Made by a program: the position numbers and the translations under genes. From Dyella thiooxydans (GTDB taxonomy: Bacteria > Pseudomonadota > Gammaproteobacteria > Xanthomonadales > Rhodanobacteraceae): a DNA stretch of 64,000 nucleotides. This document shows, one piece after another, positions 7,856 through 16,305 of the stretch (the first letter of the stretch is position 1; every line of letters begins with the position of its first letter). The DNA lies in assembly GCF_001641285.1 (NCBI RefSeq), contig NZ_CP014841.1, positions 744,001 to 808,000 on the forward strand, read 5' to 3'. The notes under the pieces are model-generated. The model was given only the letters and a program-made list of their open reading frames with translations. It did no database searches and had not been told where the DNA came from.

Positions 7856-10051
7856 ATGCGCCCGAGCATCCGCATCTCCCTGGTCCTGGCGATCCTGCTG
7901 CTGGTGGCAGCGCCGCTGCATGCGGCCCAGCCGCATTTCGATACCGCGCCGGTGATGGGGGTGCTGCAGCGCCTGCTGCACGAGCGCGCGGCGCGGATCG
8001 AGCTGGGGACCATCGCGGCGAAGGACGGCCATGAGCGTTTCCGGATTTCCCGCGACGGCGGGCGCATCCGCATCCAGGGCAGTACGCCCAGCGCACTGCT
8101 GTTCGGCGCCAACTGGTATCTGAAATACGTCGCGCACGGCCAGGTCTCCACCGACGGCGTGCGACTGGACGCCGGTCCCCTGCCACTGCCGGGCGCCGTC
8201 ATCGAGATGACGACGCCGTACCGCTACCGCTATGCGCTGAACGAAAACGTCGACGGCTACAGCGCCCCGTATTGGGACTGGCCGCGCTGGCAGCACGAGA
8301 TCGACGTGCTGGCGCTGTCCGGCATCAACGCCATGCTGGTCGAGCGCGGCATGGACGAGGTGCTGTACCGCACCTTCCGCGACGCCGGCTATTCCGATGC
8401 CGATATCCGCGCCTGGCTGGCCGCGCCAGCGCATTTCAACTGGCAGCTGATGGGCAACCTGTGCTGCTTCGGCGGACCGGTCAGCCATGAACTGCTCTCG
8501 CGGCGCGTGCGTTCCGCGCAACGCATCGTCGCGCGCCTGCGCGAGCTGGGTATCACGCCGGTGCTGCCGGGGTTCTACGGCATCGTGCCGGCCGACTTTC
8601 CGCGGCGTTATCCGCAGGCGCACGTGGTGCCGCAGGGCGAGTGGGCGGGTTTCACCCGGCCGGGCTGGCTGGATCCGCGCGATCCGCTGTTCGACCGCCT
8701 CGCCGCGGACTTCTACCGGCATCAGCGCGAATTGTTCGGCGACACCTCCATCTACGACATGGAGGTGTTCCAGGAAGGCGGCGACGCCGGCGACGTGCCG
8801 GTGCCGCAGGCCGCGCGCCGGGTGCAGGCGGCGCTGGAGAAAGCGCATCCGGGCGCGAAGTGGATGATGCTGGCCTGGCAGGGCAATCCCACCCAGGCGT
8901 TGCTGTCCGGGGTGGATCGCCAGCGCCTGCTGGTGATCGACATCGATCACGACCGCGTGCCACGCGACGACCGCGCGAAGGATTTCCAGGGCGCGCCTTT
9001 CCTGTTCGGCGGCATCTGGGCCTTCGGCGGACGCACCACGCTGGGCACGCGCATCGACAACTACGCCGAACGCCTGCCGCGGATGGGCCGCGACAACGCC
9101 AACATGGCCGGCACCGCGGTGTTCCCGGAAGGACTGGACACCAACCCGTTCGCCTTCGACCTGTTCACCGAGATGGCCTGGCGCAACGCACCGGTGGACA
9201 TGGCATCGTGGACCCGCCAGTACGTGCGTCGCCGCTACGGTGCGGACGATCCGCACGCGCAGGCGGCATGGCGGATCCTGCTGCACACGGCGTACGGCAT
9301 CCGCCTCGACGCGGTGCCTTTCAACAGCGAGCGCGACGCCGCGCAGGAGTCCTTGTTCGACGCCCAGCCCGACCTCGACGCGAACCGCGCCTCGCACTGG
9401 TCGCCCGAAGGCCTGCGCTACGACGCGACGGCGTTCCGCCGGGCGCTGACCGAACTGCTGCAGGTTGCTCCCGCGCTGCGGACCAGCGCGACGTATCGCT
9501 ACGACCTGGTCGACGTCGCGCGCCAGGCGCTGGCCAATGAGAGCCGCGCGCTGCTGCCCGAGATCAAGGCTGCCTACGAGGGACATCAACGTGCCGCGTT
9601 CGATGCGCAGACCCGGCGCTGGCTGGCGTTGATGCGCCTGCAGGATCGCCTGCTGGCCAGCAACCCGCATTTCCTGCTCGGCCGCTGGCTCGCAGCGGTG
9701 CCGTCATGGGCGGCCGATGCCGACGAACGCACCCGGCTGGAGTACGACGCGCGCTCGATCCTGACCACCTGGGGCGACCGCAAGGCCAGCGAGGGCGCGA
9801 TGCTGCACGACTACGGCAACAAGGACTGGGCCGGCCTCACGCGCGACTACTACCTGCCACGCTGGCAGCGGTATTTCCGTTCGCTCGATGCCGCGCTCGC
9901 CAGTGGCAAGCCGCCGCAGCCGATCGACTGGTTCGCCTTTGGCGACGCCTGGAACCACGGTCATCAGCACTATGCCACCGAGCCCGAGGGCGACAGCCAT
10001 GCGCTGGCGGCCGAGGTGGCGCGTGCGTTGGGGATCGCTCCGGCGCCGTGA
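7856..10051 (+). CDS. GH89 alpha-N-acetylglucosaminidase
   Basis: This 731-residue secreted protein has a Sec signal peptide (residues 1-23, ending PLHAA). It matches the NAGLU family: an N-terminal small domain to about residue 110, a TIM barrel containing PYRYRYALNENVDGYSAPYW and HFNWQLMGNLCCFGGP, and an all-helical C-terminal domain. The likely catalytic acids are the Glu in YDMEVFQEGG and the Glu in GTAVFPEGLDTNPF, matching the two family glutamates. It releases terminal alpha-linked GlcNAc from glycans in the periplasm or outside. The ATG at 7856 gives the signal peptide directly. No sugar-utilisation genes lie beside it. The esterase gene downstream is convergent. Confidence 0.93.
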   Translation: MRPSIRISLVLAILLLVAAPLHAAQPHFDTAPVMGVLQRLLHERAARIELGTIAAKDGHERFRISRDGGRIRIQGSTPSALLFGANWYLKYVAHGQVSTDGVRLDAGPLPLPGAVIEMTTPYRYRYALNENVDGYSAPYWDWPRWQHEIDVLALSGINAMLVERGMDEVLYRTFRDAGYSDADIRAWLAAPAHFNWQLMGNLCCFGGPVSHELLSRRVRSAQRIVARLRELGITPVLPGFYGIVPADFPRRYPQAHVVPQGEWAGFTRPGWLDPRDPLFDRLAADFYRHQRELFGDTSIYDMEVFQEGGDAGDVPVPQAARRVQAALEKAHPGAKWMMLAWQGNPTQALLSGVDRQRLLVIDIDHDRVPRDDRAKDFQGAPFLFGGIWAFGGRTTLGTRIDNYAERLPRMGRDNANMAGTAVFPEGLDTNPFAFDLFTEMAWRNAPVDMASWTRQYVRRRYGADDPHAQAAWRILLHTAYGIRLDAVPFNSERDAAQESLFDAQPDLDANRASHWSPEGLRYDATAFRRALTELLQVAPALRTSATYRYDLVDVARQALANESRALLPEIKAAYEGHQRAAFDAQTRRWLALMRLQDRLLASNPHFLLGRWLAAVPSWAADADERTRLEYDARSILTTWGDRKASEGAMLHDYGNKDWAGLTRDYYLPRWQRYFRSLDAALASGKPPQPIDWFAFGDAWNHGHQHYATEPEGDSHALAAEVARALGIAPAP

Positions 10052-10054
10052 GGC

Positions 10055-10981
10055 TCAGCGCGTGCCCATCGGTCGCGGATGACTCACCAGATAGTCGACC
10101 ACGATCGCGCTGGCGTCGATCTGGTGGGTCGTGCGACCGATGAAGCGCTTCGGCAGGTATTGCCAGCCGCCCGGCCAGGTGTGGCCGCCGCCGTCGATGC
10201 GGTAGCGCACCACGGCACCGCCGGTACGGCAGTCGCTCCAGTCCCTCCGGCTCACCTGCGTACCGTCGTTGGTGGTCGAGGGCAGCGGTTGCTCCGGGCT
10301 CGCCGCGTGGCAACCATCGACCTGCACCCAGAAGGCGGTGGTGTCATCCACCGACATCACCACCCCGCCTTCGCCGAGGCCGCCGAAGCTGGCCACGGAG
10401 CCTCCGGCGTAGGGCACGATCGGGTCGTCCGTGCCGTCGAATTGCAGCACGGCGAGTGGGCGGGCAGGGTGGCAATCGGGCCGGTAGTCGCGTGCCAGCG
10501 TGCCGGCCACCGGGGCGATCAGGCTGAAGCGGTCGGCCAGGTCGCAGCCCAGCCGCTCGGCGAAGATGCCGCCGTTGGAGATGCCGGTGACGCCGACCCG
10601 CTGCGGGTCCACCGGCCATTCGTGCTCGACCCGGTCCAGCTCGGCACGGATGAAGGCCACGTCGTCCACCTTGCGCTTGATGGTGGCGCGGCCGTCGTTC
10701 CAGTGCCGGTCCAGGCCCTGCGGATAGACCACGATCACGCCGGCCCGGTCGGCCTGGGCATCCAGCGAGGTCAGCCGGTCCATGCCTTCGGCTCGACCAC
10801 CGCCGCCATGCAGGGCCAGCAGCAGGGGGCGTGGCGTGCCGTCCCCGCCTGGCGGCAGGTGGACCACGAAGCGACGTGCCTGGCCGTCGATGGAGAGGGT
10901 TTCGGTGCGGTCGTGCGCCAGCAGCGGGCATGCGCCGGCGACGAGGCCAAGGCCGAGCACGAGGCGACTCACAAGGTTCAT
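10055..10981 (-). CDS. Secreted PHB-depolymerase/feruloyl-esterase-family hydrolase (LpqC type)
   Basis: This 308-residue alpha/beta hydrolase has a signal peptide (residues 1-22, ending PLLAHD). Motifs are LALHGGGG (oxyanion region), GVTGISNGG (nucleophile Ser), QFDGTDDPIVPY (Asp) and DGGGHTWPGG (His). Two Cys pairs (CDLAD/DCHPAR and DGCHAAS/DCRTGG) suggest disulfides in the periplasm. The start ATG overlaps the stop of the histidine kinase gene as ATGA, so the two are translated together. Its likely substrate is an ester (feruloyl, short-chain polyester or similar). It cannot be called a PHB depolymerase from sequence alone. Confidence 0.88.
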   Translation of the reverse strand: MNLVSRLVLGLGLVAGACPLLAHDRTETLSIDGQARRFVVHLPPGGDGTPRPLLLALHGGGGRAEGMDRLTSLDAQADRAGVIVVYPQGLDRHWNDGRATIKRKVDDVAFIRAELDRVEHEWPVDPQRVGVTGISNGGIFAERLGCDLADRFSLIAPVAGTLARDYRPDCHPARPLAVLQFDGTDDPIVPYAGGSVASFGGLGEGGVVMSVDDTTAFWVQVDGCHAASPEQPLPSTTNDGTQVSRRDWSDCRTGGAVVRYRIDGGGHTWPGGWQYLPKRFIGRTTHQIDASAIVVDYLVSHPRPMGTR

Positions 10982-12279
10982 GCCGAACTCCGTTCGCGGA
11001 CGGCCAGCGGCAGCACCAGCGTGGCGCTGAAGCCGCCGCCGCTGCGGTTGGCCAGTTGCAGGCGACCACCGCTGATCTCGGCCGCCCGCTTGACGATGCT
11101 CAGGCCCAGGCCGGTGCCGCAGGCGCCGGTGCGTGCCGCATTGCCGCGCAGGAAAGGGCGTCCGAGCCGCGCCAGCAGGTCGTCCGGAACGCCGGGGCCG
11201 TGGTCTTCCACGCTGATCGACAGCTCGTTTTCGGCGCGTTGCAGGCGGACGCGGAACGGGGCGGCGCCATAGTGTTCGGCGTTGTCCATCAGGTTGCCCA
11301 GCGCCCGCCGCAGCAGGCTCGGCCGTGCATGCAGGACAGCGTCGTCGTGACCCTCGTAATGCCAGTCGTCCGGCGCGTTGCGCAGCGCCATCAACTGGCC
11401 GAGCAGGGTGGGGACGTCGACTGCTCTTACCGCCTCGTCGCTGCCGTCGCGGACATAGGCCAGGCACTGCGCCAGCGCCTTGTCCAGCTCGTCCAGGTCG
11501 TTGACCATCGCGTCGCGCCGGCCGGGATCGTTCGCATCGCCCAGTTCCAGCGCCAGCCGCAGGCGGGCCAGCGGTGTGCGCAGGTCGTGCGAGATGCCGG
11601 CCAGCATCAGCTCGCGTTCGCGCGCGCTCTGGCGCAGTTCTTCGCCGGCCGCGCCGAGGGCGTCGGCGAGGTCGCGCACTTCGCGCGGGCTGCCGCGCAG
11701 GTGCTGCTGGATCGACTGCCCGCCGAGCAGCGCGGACGCGTGTGCGGCCAGGCGCTCCAGCGGTCGCGTCAGCAGGCGCGCGGCCAGTGCCGCCACGGCC
11801 GCCGCGACCAGCCCGGCGAACAGCATCACCAGCAGCATCGAGCGGATGACCTGGCGGCGGAAGCTCACCGCCTGCATCACGATCCAATGCCCGGGCAGGC
11901 GTTCGCTGCGCACCCAGATCTGCGCTTCGGGCCGCTGCACGACCACCACGCGCGATGGATCGCCGAGCAACTCGCCGGCGACGTGGCCGACTTCCTCCAC
12001 CACCGGCACCACCCGGCGCAGCGACGGCGGTGGCGGTTCGGTGGTGATGCGGATGCCGCTCTGCTGCAGTCGGGCGAGCGTGGCCCGAGCGGCCGGATCG
12101 TCCCTGCTCGCCAGCGCATCGACCGAGGTGGCGGTGGCCACCACCAGCCGTCCATACGAGTCGCCCAGGGCGCGCAGGCCGGCCCGGGTGGAGAGGAACC
12201 CACCCAGGGTGAGCGCCAGCACCAGCGCGGCGACCAGCAGCGCCAGCACCAGCGAGAAGGTGGTCGGTCCTCGCTTCAT
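10978..12279 (-). CDS. EnvZ-type sensor histidine kinase
   Basis: This 433-residue inner-membrane kinase has transmembrane segments at about residues 9-31 and 140-165, enclosing a periplasmic sensor of about 110 residues. A HAMP region (LLTRPLERLAAHASALLGG) is followed by the phospho-acceptor segment MLAGISHDLRTPLARL, the N box LRRALGNLMDNAEHYG and G boxes DHGPGVPDDLL and GTGLGLSIVKRA. All needed residues are present. It overlaps the response regulator by ATGA upstream and the esterase by ATGA downstream, so it is the middle gene of a three-gene operon. The signal sensed is unknown. Confidence 0.94.
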   Translation of the reverse strand: MKRGPTTFSLVLALLVAALVLALTLGGFLSTRAGLRALGDSYGRLVVATATSVDALASRDDPAARATLARLQQSGIRITTEPPPPSLRRVVPVVEEVGHVAGELLGDPSRVVVVQRPEAQIWVRSERLPGHWIVMQAVSFRRQVIRSMLLVMLFAGLVAAAVAALAARLLTRPLERLAAHASALLGGQSIQQHLRGSPREVRDLADALGAAGEELRQSARERELMLAGISHDLRTPLARLRLALELGDANDPGRRDAMVNDLDELDKALAQCLAYVRDGSDEAVRAVDVPTLLGQLMALRNAPDDWHYEGHDDAVLHARPSLLRRALGNLMDNAEHYGAAPFRVRLQRAENELSISVEDHGPGVPDDLLARLGRPFLRGNAARTGACGTGLGLSIVKRAAEISGGRLQLANRSGGGFSATLVLPLAVRERSSA

Positions 12280-12992
12280 GCGCCGTCTCCCTGCGGTACG
12301 AACACGTAGCCTTCGCCCCATACCGTCTGCAGCCAGCGCGGCTGGCGCGGGTCCTCCTCGATGCAGCGGCGCAGGCGCGAGATCATCACGTCGATGCTGC
12401 GGTCGAAGGCGTCGTGCTCGCGGCCGCGGGCCAGCGCGATCAGCCGCTCGCGGCTCAGGGTCTCGAAGGGATGGGCCACCAGCGCGGCCAGCACCGCGAA
12501 CTCGCCACTGGTGAGCTTGACCGGCGTGTCCGCGTCCAGCAGCTGGCGCGTGGCCGGGTCGAAGGTGAAGCGGCCGAAGCGCACGCTGGCCTGCTCGGTC
12601 TGCGGTGCGCCCACCACGGCCTTCGGCTGCCGGCGCAGCACGGCGCGGATGCGGGCGACCAGTTCGCGCGGGTTGCAGGGCTTGCCCAGGTAGTCGTCCG
12701 CGCCGATCTCCAGGCCGACGATGCGGTCCACGTCGTCGCCCTTGGCGGTGAGCATGATGATCGGCGTCTGCACGCCCTCGGCGCGCAGTTCGCGGCACAG
12801 CTGCAGGCCATCGGCGTCGGGCAGCATCAGGTCGAGCACGATCAGGTCGACGTGGTGCGCGGCCAGCTCGCGGCGCATGCCGGCGGCATGGGCGGCGCCG
12901 CGGACGCGGAATCCCTGCTGGTCGAGGTAGCGCTCGAGCAGGTCGCGCAGGCGGAGGTCGTCGTCGACGACGAGGATGTGGGGGGTGTCCAT
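12276..12992 (-). CDS. OmpR-family response regulator
   Basis: This 238-residue regulator has a receiver domain at about residues 5-120, with acidic pocket DDD, phospho-acceptor Asp in LIVLDLMLPD, Thr in MLTAKGD and Lys in YLGKPCNPREL. A winged-helix DNA-binding domain follows (about 140-235, ending RRCIEEDPRQPRWLQTVWGEGYVF). It is the partner of the kinase it overlaps. The start at 12992 (MDTPHILVVDDD) was chosen because it begins just before the receiver; the longer frame adds a nonsensical Pro/Arg tail. It is first in the operon, so the promoter lies between 12993 and the divergent gene at 13190. Confidence 0.95.
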   Translation of the reverse strand: MDTPHILVVDDDLRLRDLLERYLDQQGFRVRGAAHAAGMRRELAAHHVDLIVLDLMLPDADGLQLCRELRAEGVQTPIIMLTAKGDDVDRIVGLEIGADDYLGKPCNPRELVARIRAVLRRQPKAVVGAPQTEQASVRFGRFTFDPATRQLLDADTPVKLTSGEFAVLAALVAHPFETLSRERLIALARGREHDAFDRSIDVMISRLRRCIEEDPRQPRWLQTVWGEGYVFVPQGDGA

Positions 12993-13189
12993 GGGGCGAC
13001 TATGTCGTGCGCCCGGGGGCCTCACAAGCGCCCGGCGCGGTCAATTGCAAGCAAATGTTTCCGGCCGGAGAAGCGGCAACATCCGCTCACATCCGGCGGA
13101 TTTCGGACACACCTGCGCACCGGCGTCGGCGTGAGAGTGGCCCCACCGCAGCGGCAACGCGGTCGACCTCTTCCCGACTGGAGCCTGTC

Positions 13190-13810
13190 ATGAGCCTGTC
13201 CACCTCCCTCCGCATCGCTTCCCTGGCGCTGGCCTGCGCGACCGCTGCCTCCTTCGCCTCCCCGGCCGACGCCCAGCGCACCGGCCGCTTCCACGCCCGC
13301 GGCACCTTCGCCAACGGCCAGGGCGGCATCACCCACGTGCGCGGCACGGCGGCCTCCGGCGCCCGCGGCTCGGTGGTACGCGGCGGCTACACCGCCACCG
13401 GCGCCGACGGCAGCGTGCAGCACCGCGCAGGCCGTGCCGTCCAGGGCGCCAACGGCGGCAGCTACACCGGCAGCAACGGATACACGCGCAACGCCGACGG
13501 CTCGGCCAGCCGCTGGCACAACGGTTCGGGCACCACCGCCGCCGGCGGCACGGTAAGCACCAGCGGCGCGTATTCGCGCGGCGCCGACGGCAGCGTCAGT
13601 GGCAGCTCGCAGACCAGCGCCAGCGGTCCGCGCGGCAGCTACGACGCCGGCACCACCACCGCCAACGGCGTGACCCAGCACACCACCTCGGCGACCAATG
13701 CCGCGGGCGACAGCTACAACGGCCAGACCACCTACACCAAGGGGCAGGGCGTCTCGCACAGCGGCAGCTGCACCGACGCCTCCGGCAACGTGATCGCCTG
13801 CGGCCACTGA
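13190..13810 (+). CDS. Secreted Gly/Ser/Thr-rich low-complexity protein
   Basis: The protein has 206 residues with a Sec signal peptide (about 1-28, ending ADAQ). The mature part is rich in Gly, Ser, Thr and Ala. It has a loose repeat built on (G/N)ADGS plus nearby GxY or SxxG turns (GADGSVQH, NADGSASR, GADGSVSG). The C-terminus holds a likely disulfide (SGSCTDASGNVIACGH). It lacks large hydrophobic segments after the signal, so it is periplasmic or extracellular. I do not recognise a named family. A GGAG lies upstream of the ATG. It heads a plus-strand set with the EF-hand protein, a hydroxylase and a hydrolase, all closely spaced. Confidence 0.75.
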   Translation: MSLSTSLRIASLALACATAASFASPADAQRTGRFHARGTFANGQGGITHVRGTAASGARGSVVRGGYTATGADGSVQHRAGRAVQGANGGSYTGSNGYTRNADGSASRWHNGSGTTAAGGTVSTSGAYSRGADGSVSGSSQTSASGPRGSYDAGTTTANGVTQHTTSATNAAGDSYNGQTTYTKGQGVSHSGSCTDASGNVIACGH

Positions 13811-13836
13811 CCTCTGCGACAACCTGGAGTCCGATC

Positions 13837-14283
13837 ATGCGACACCTGATCTGCCTGTTCGTACTGGGAACGCTGGCCGTCACCGCGACCGGCGCCCGGG
13901 CCCAGATGGGCCGCCCCGATCCCGCCCAGCGCTTTGCCGAGGCGGACACCAACCATGACGGCCAGGTCAGCCTGGCCGAGTTCCAGGCGGCGCGTGCCGC
14001 GCGCTTCGCCAAGGCCGACCGCAACGGCGACGGTGTGCTCAGCGACGACGACCTGCCGCGCTTTGCCCGCAACAATCCGGCGATGCTGGCGAAGATCCAT
14101 GCGTTGCAGCAGGCCGCAGACACGGATGGCGATGGCCGCGTGACCCGCGAGGAGTTCGACGCCGCCGGCAATCACCTGTTCGCGCTGGCCGATGCCAACC
14201 ATGACGGTGTGGTGGATGCCAGCGAGATGAAGCAGATCGCCCAGCGCATGCAGTCGCTCGCGGCACAGCGGAGCGCGCCGTGA
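13837..14283 (+). CDS. Secreted EF-hand calcium-binding protein
   Basis: This 148-residue protein has a signal peptide (about 1-23, ending ARAQ). Four EF-hand loops are visible in order: DTNHDGQVSLAEF, DRNGDGVLSDDDL, DTDGDGRVTREEF and DANHDGVVDASEM. Each has acidic residues at positions 1, 3, 5 and 12 or a close equivalent. It should bind calcium outside the cytoplasm. Its stop overlaps the next start (TGATG), which implies translational coupling to the hydroxylase gene. The partner or process it senses is not apparent. Confidence 0.92.
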   Translation: MRHLICLFVLGTLAVTATGARAQMGRPDPAQRFAEADTNHDGQVSLAEFQAARAARFAKADRNGDGVLSDDDLPRFARNNPAMLAKIHALQQAADTDGDGRVTREEFDAAGNHLFALADANHDGVVDASEMKQIAQRMQSLAAQRSAP

Positions 14284-15098
14284 TGCGACATGCCGCCCGC
14301 TCGCCACTGCTTGCGCTGGTGATGGTGGCACTGGTGCTGGCCGAGTGGCTCTGGCGCCGCCGCTCGGCCGGGACCGGCTACGACAGCCGGGGAGCGCTGG
14401 CTTCCCTGGCGGTCGGGGCCGGGCATCTGGTATCCGGCGTGCTGCCGGCGCTGGTACTGGGCGGCCTGTTCGCCTGGGCCGCGCGCTGGGCGCCGGTGCA
14501 CTGGCCGGCAGGTGACTGGCGCACCTGGCTGGCGGCGTTCTTCGCGGTGGAGCTGGCGTACTACGCGTTCCACCGGATCAGCCACGAAGTGCGCTGGCTG
14601 TGGACCACCCACGCCGTGCACCACACACCGGAGGAGATGACTCTGCTGTCGTCGATCCGCCTGGGATGGACCAGCCTGCTCTCGTTCGGCTGGGTCTGTT
14701 ACCTGCCGCTGGTGCTGGCCGGCTTCGACCCGCGCATGGTGTTCGCCCTGCTGGCCTTCAACCTGCACTACCAGTTCTTCCTGCACACCGAGGCGGTGGG
14801 GCGGCTGGGGCCGTTGGAGTGGGTGCTGAACACGCCGTCGCACCATCGGGTGCACCACGGCTCGAACGCAGCCTACCTGGATTGCAACTACGGCGGTGTG
14901 CTGATCGTGTTCGACCGCCTGTTCGGCACGCTGCGCACCGAACGCGCCGATGAACCCGTACGCTACGGCCTGGCGCACCCGCTGGGCACGCAGAACCCGC
15001 TCAAGCTGGTGTTCCTGCCGTGGCTGAGGCTGATGTCCGACATGCGCGCTGCCGGCAGCCTCGGCGGCGCATTGCGAGTGGCACTGGGGAGGCCGTGA
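14283..15098 (+). CDS. Sterol-desaturase/fatty-acid-hydroxylase family membrane protein
   Basis: This 271-residue integral membrane protein has several hydrophobic segments and the di-iron histidine clusters of its superfamily: HRISHE (HxxxH), HAVHH (HxxHH) and HHRVHH near the C-terminal third. It should use O2 and a di-iron centre to hydroxylate or desaturate a lipid. The substrate cannot be told from sequence; bacterial members act on fatty acids, carotenoids or sterol-like lipids. ATG 14283 overlaps the EF-hand stop, and its own stop overlaps the following start (TGATG). The tight coupling suggests the four genes of this set serve one envelope or lipid function. Confidence 0.88.
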   Translation: MRHAARSPLLALVMVALVLAEWLWRRRSAGTGYDSRGALASLAVGAGHLVSGVLPALVLGGLFAWAARWAPVHWPAGDWRTWLAAFFAVELAYYAFHRISHEVRWLWTTHAVHHTPEEMTLLSSIRLGWTSLLSFGWVCYLPLVLAGFDPRMVFALLAFNLHYQFFLHTEAVGRLGPLEWVLNTPSHHRVHHGSNAAYLDCNYGGVLIVFDRLFGTLRTERADEPVRYGLAHPLGTQNPLKLVFLPWLRLMSDMRAAGSLGGALRVALGRP

Positions 15099-15997
15099 TG
15101 AACCGCAGGATCGTCATTTGGTGGCTGGGTGTGTGCGTGCTGGCGATGACCGGCAGCGCGTGTGCGCAGATGCGCGGCGGGCTGCTCCAGCGCTGGCGCG
15201 AGCGCCAGGCCGACGCCACCCCCGCCGCACCGCTGCCGGCAGGTACTCGGGTGATACGCGACATCGCCTACGGCAGCGATCCGAACCAGCGCTTCGATGT
15301 CTATGCGCCGGCCCAGGCGCACGACGCACCGGTCATCTTCATGGTGCACGGGGGCGGCTGGCGGCGTGGCGACAAGGCCATGTCGAACGTGGTGGCGAAC
15401 AAGGTGGCCTACTGGGTGCCGCGCGGCGTGGTGGTGATTTCCACCGACTACCGGATGTTGCCTGACAACCCTCCGCTTGGGCAGGCACAGGACGTGGCCC
15501 GGGCACTTGCAGCCGCGCAGCGCCGCGCGGCGGAGTGGGGCGGCGATCCGGATCGCTTCGTGCTGATGGGACATTCCGCCGGCGCACACCTAGTCAGCCT
15601 GCTGGCTGCCGAGCCGCAGCTGGCCCGGGAGCAGGGCGCCCGCCCGTGGCGCGGCACCGTCTCGCTCGACAGCGCCAGCCTCGACGTGGTGCAGACCATG
15701 AACGGCCGCCATTTCCGCCTCTACGACGAGGCCTTCGGCAGCAACCCGGCCGACTGGCTGGCCGCCTCGCCGCTGCAGCAGATGCATGCCGCCCCTGCGC
15801 CGTTCCTGGCGGTGTGCTCCAGCCGCCGCCAGGACTCCTGCCCGCAGGCGCATGCCTTCGTCGGCAAGGTCCGCTCGCTCGGCGGGCGCGGCGAGGTGCT
15901 GGAAGAGGACCTCTCGCACAGCGAGATCAACAAGGATCTGGGCGCGCCATCGGACTACACCACCCAGGTGGATGCGTTCCTGCGCTCGGTGTTCTGA
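15098..15997 (+). CDS. Secreted alpha/beta hydrolase (carboxylesterase, BD-FAE/HSL-like)
   Basis: This 299-residue protein has a signal peptide (about 1-23, ending ACAQ). Esterase motifs are IFMVHGGGWRRGD (oxyanion hole), VLMGHSAGAHL (nucleophile Ser) and DLSHSEINKDLG (catalytic His). The Asp is probably in the SSRRQDSCPQ region. The family hydrolyses small esters. It is the last gene of the four-gene set, overlapping the hydroxylase stop by TGATG. A strong hairpin follows 35 bases downstream. Confidence 0.88.
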   Translation: MNRRIVIWWLGVCVLAMTGSACAQMRGGLLQRWRERQADATPAAPLPAGTRVIRDIAYGSDPNQRFDVYAPAQAHDAPVIFMVHGGGWRRGDKAMSNVVANKVAYWVPRGVVVISTDYRMLPDNPPLGQAQDVARALAAAQRRAAEWGGDPDRFVLMGHSAGAHLVSLLAAEPQLAREQGARPWRGTVSLDSASLDVVQTMNGRHFRLYDEAFGSNPADWLAASPLQQMHAAPAPFLAVCSSRRQDSCPQAHAFVGKVRSLGGRGEVLEEDLSHSEINKDLGAPSDYTTQVDAFLRSVF

Positions 15998-16032
15998 GCA
16001 TCGCCCGGGCGTCGCCGATGCCTGAAAAAGCG

Positions 16033-16060
16033 GAGGCCGGGACGCGAACGTCCCGGCCTC
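16033..16060 (-). terminator. Strong hairpin terminator
   Basis: GAGGCCGGGACG and CGTCCCGGCCTC pair perfectly over 12 bp around a CGAA loop. On the minus strand a T-rich run (CGCTTTTTC) follows, so it mainly ends transcription from the cassette array side. The stem may also stop the plus-strand four-gene set. Confidence 0.8.
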
Positions 16061-16247
16061 TGAATTTGGGGAAGCTCACCGGCCTCTTTGGGGTGCCTGT
16101 GATGATGGGGTAGAACCCGGAAGGGGGATTGGATTCCAAACCTCGGCGCTACTCAAAAGTTGGGGGGGCGTCGCTGCTCAACAAGCGCTAGCGCGCCGGT
16201 AGGGTAATCAGCTAGAGATTACCGGCCGGAACCGGCCAGAAGCGGAC

Positions 16248-16305
16248 GTCCAACATTGCCGGTCAGCCGGCGCCTTTGGCGGTCGGCTGCTCCGGCTTGT
16301 TAGCC
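16248..16305 (-). repeat. attC site 3 (last cassette end)
   Basis: Read on the minus strand, it runs from GGCTAAC (R'') to GTTGGAC (R', a perfect GTTRRRY). Between them GCCGG, CAGCCG and CGCC pair with GGCG, CGGCTG and CCGGC around an AAA loop, leaving unpaired AG, AC, C and A. The last 13 codons of the preceding gene are encoded inside it. Confidence 0.72.

Noticed and set aside
7532-9670. A 712-codon minus-strand frame opposite the GH89 gene
   Set aside because: It is rich in Arg, His and Gln with no domain, and lies wholly antisense to a clear glycosidase. High GC opens such frames.
16062-16247. Possible fourth attC or attI beyond the last cassette
   Set aside because: Several short inverted repeats occur (GGCCGG-AACC-GGCC type), but no pair of R boxes with attC spacing was found.
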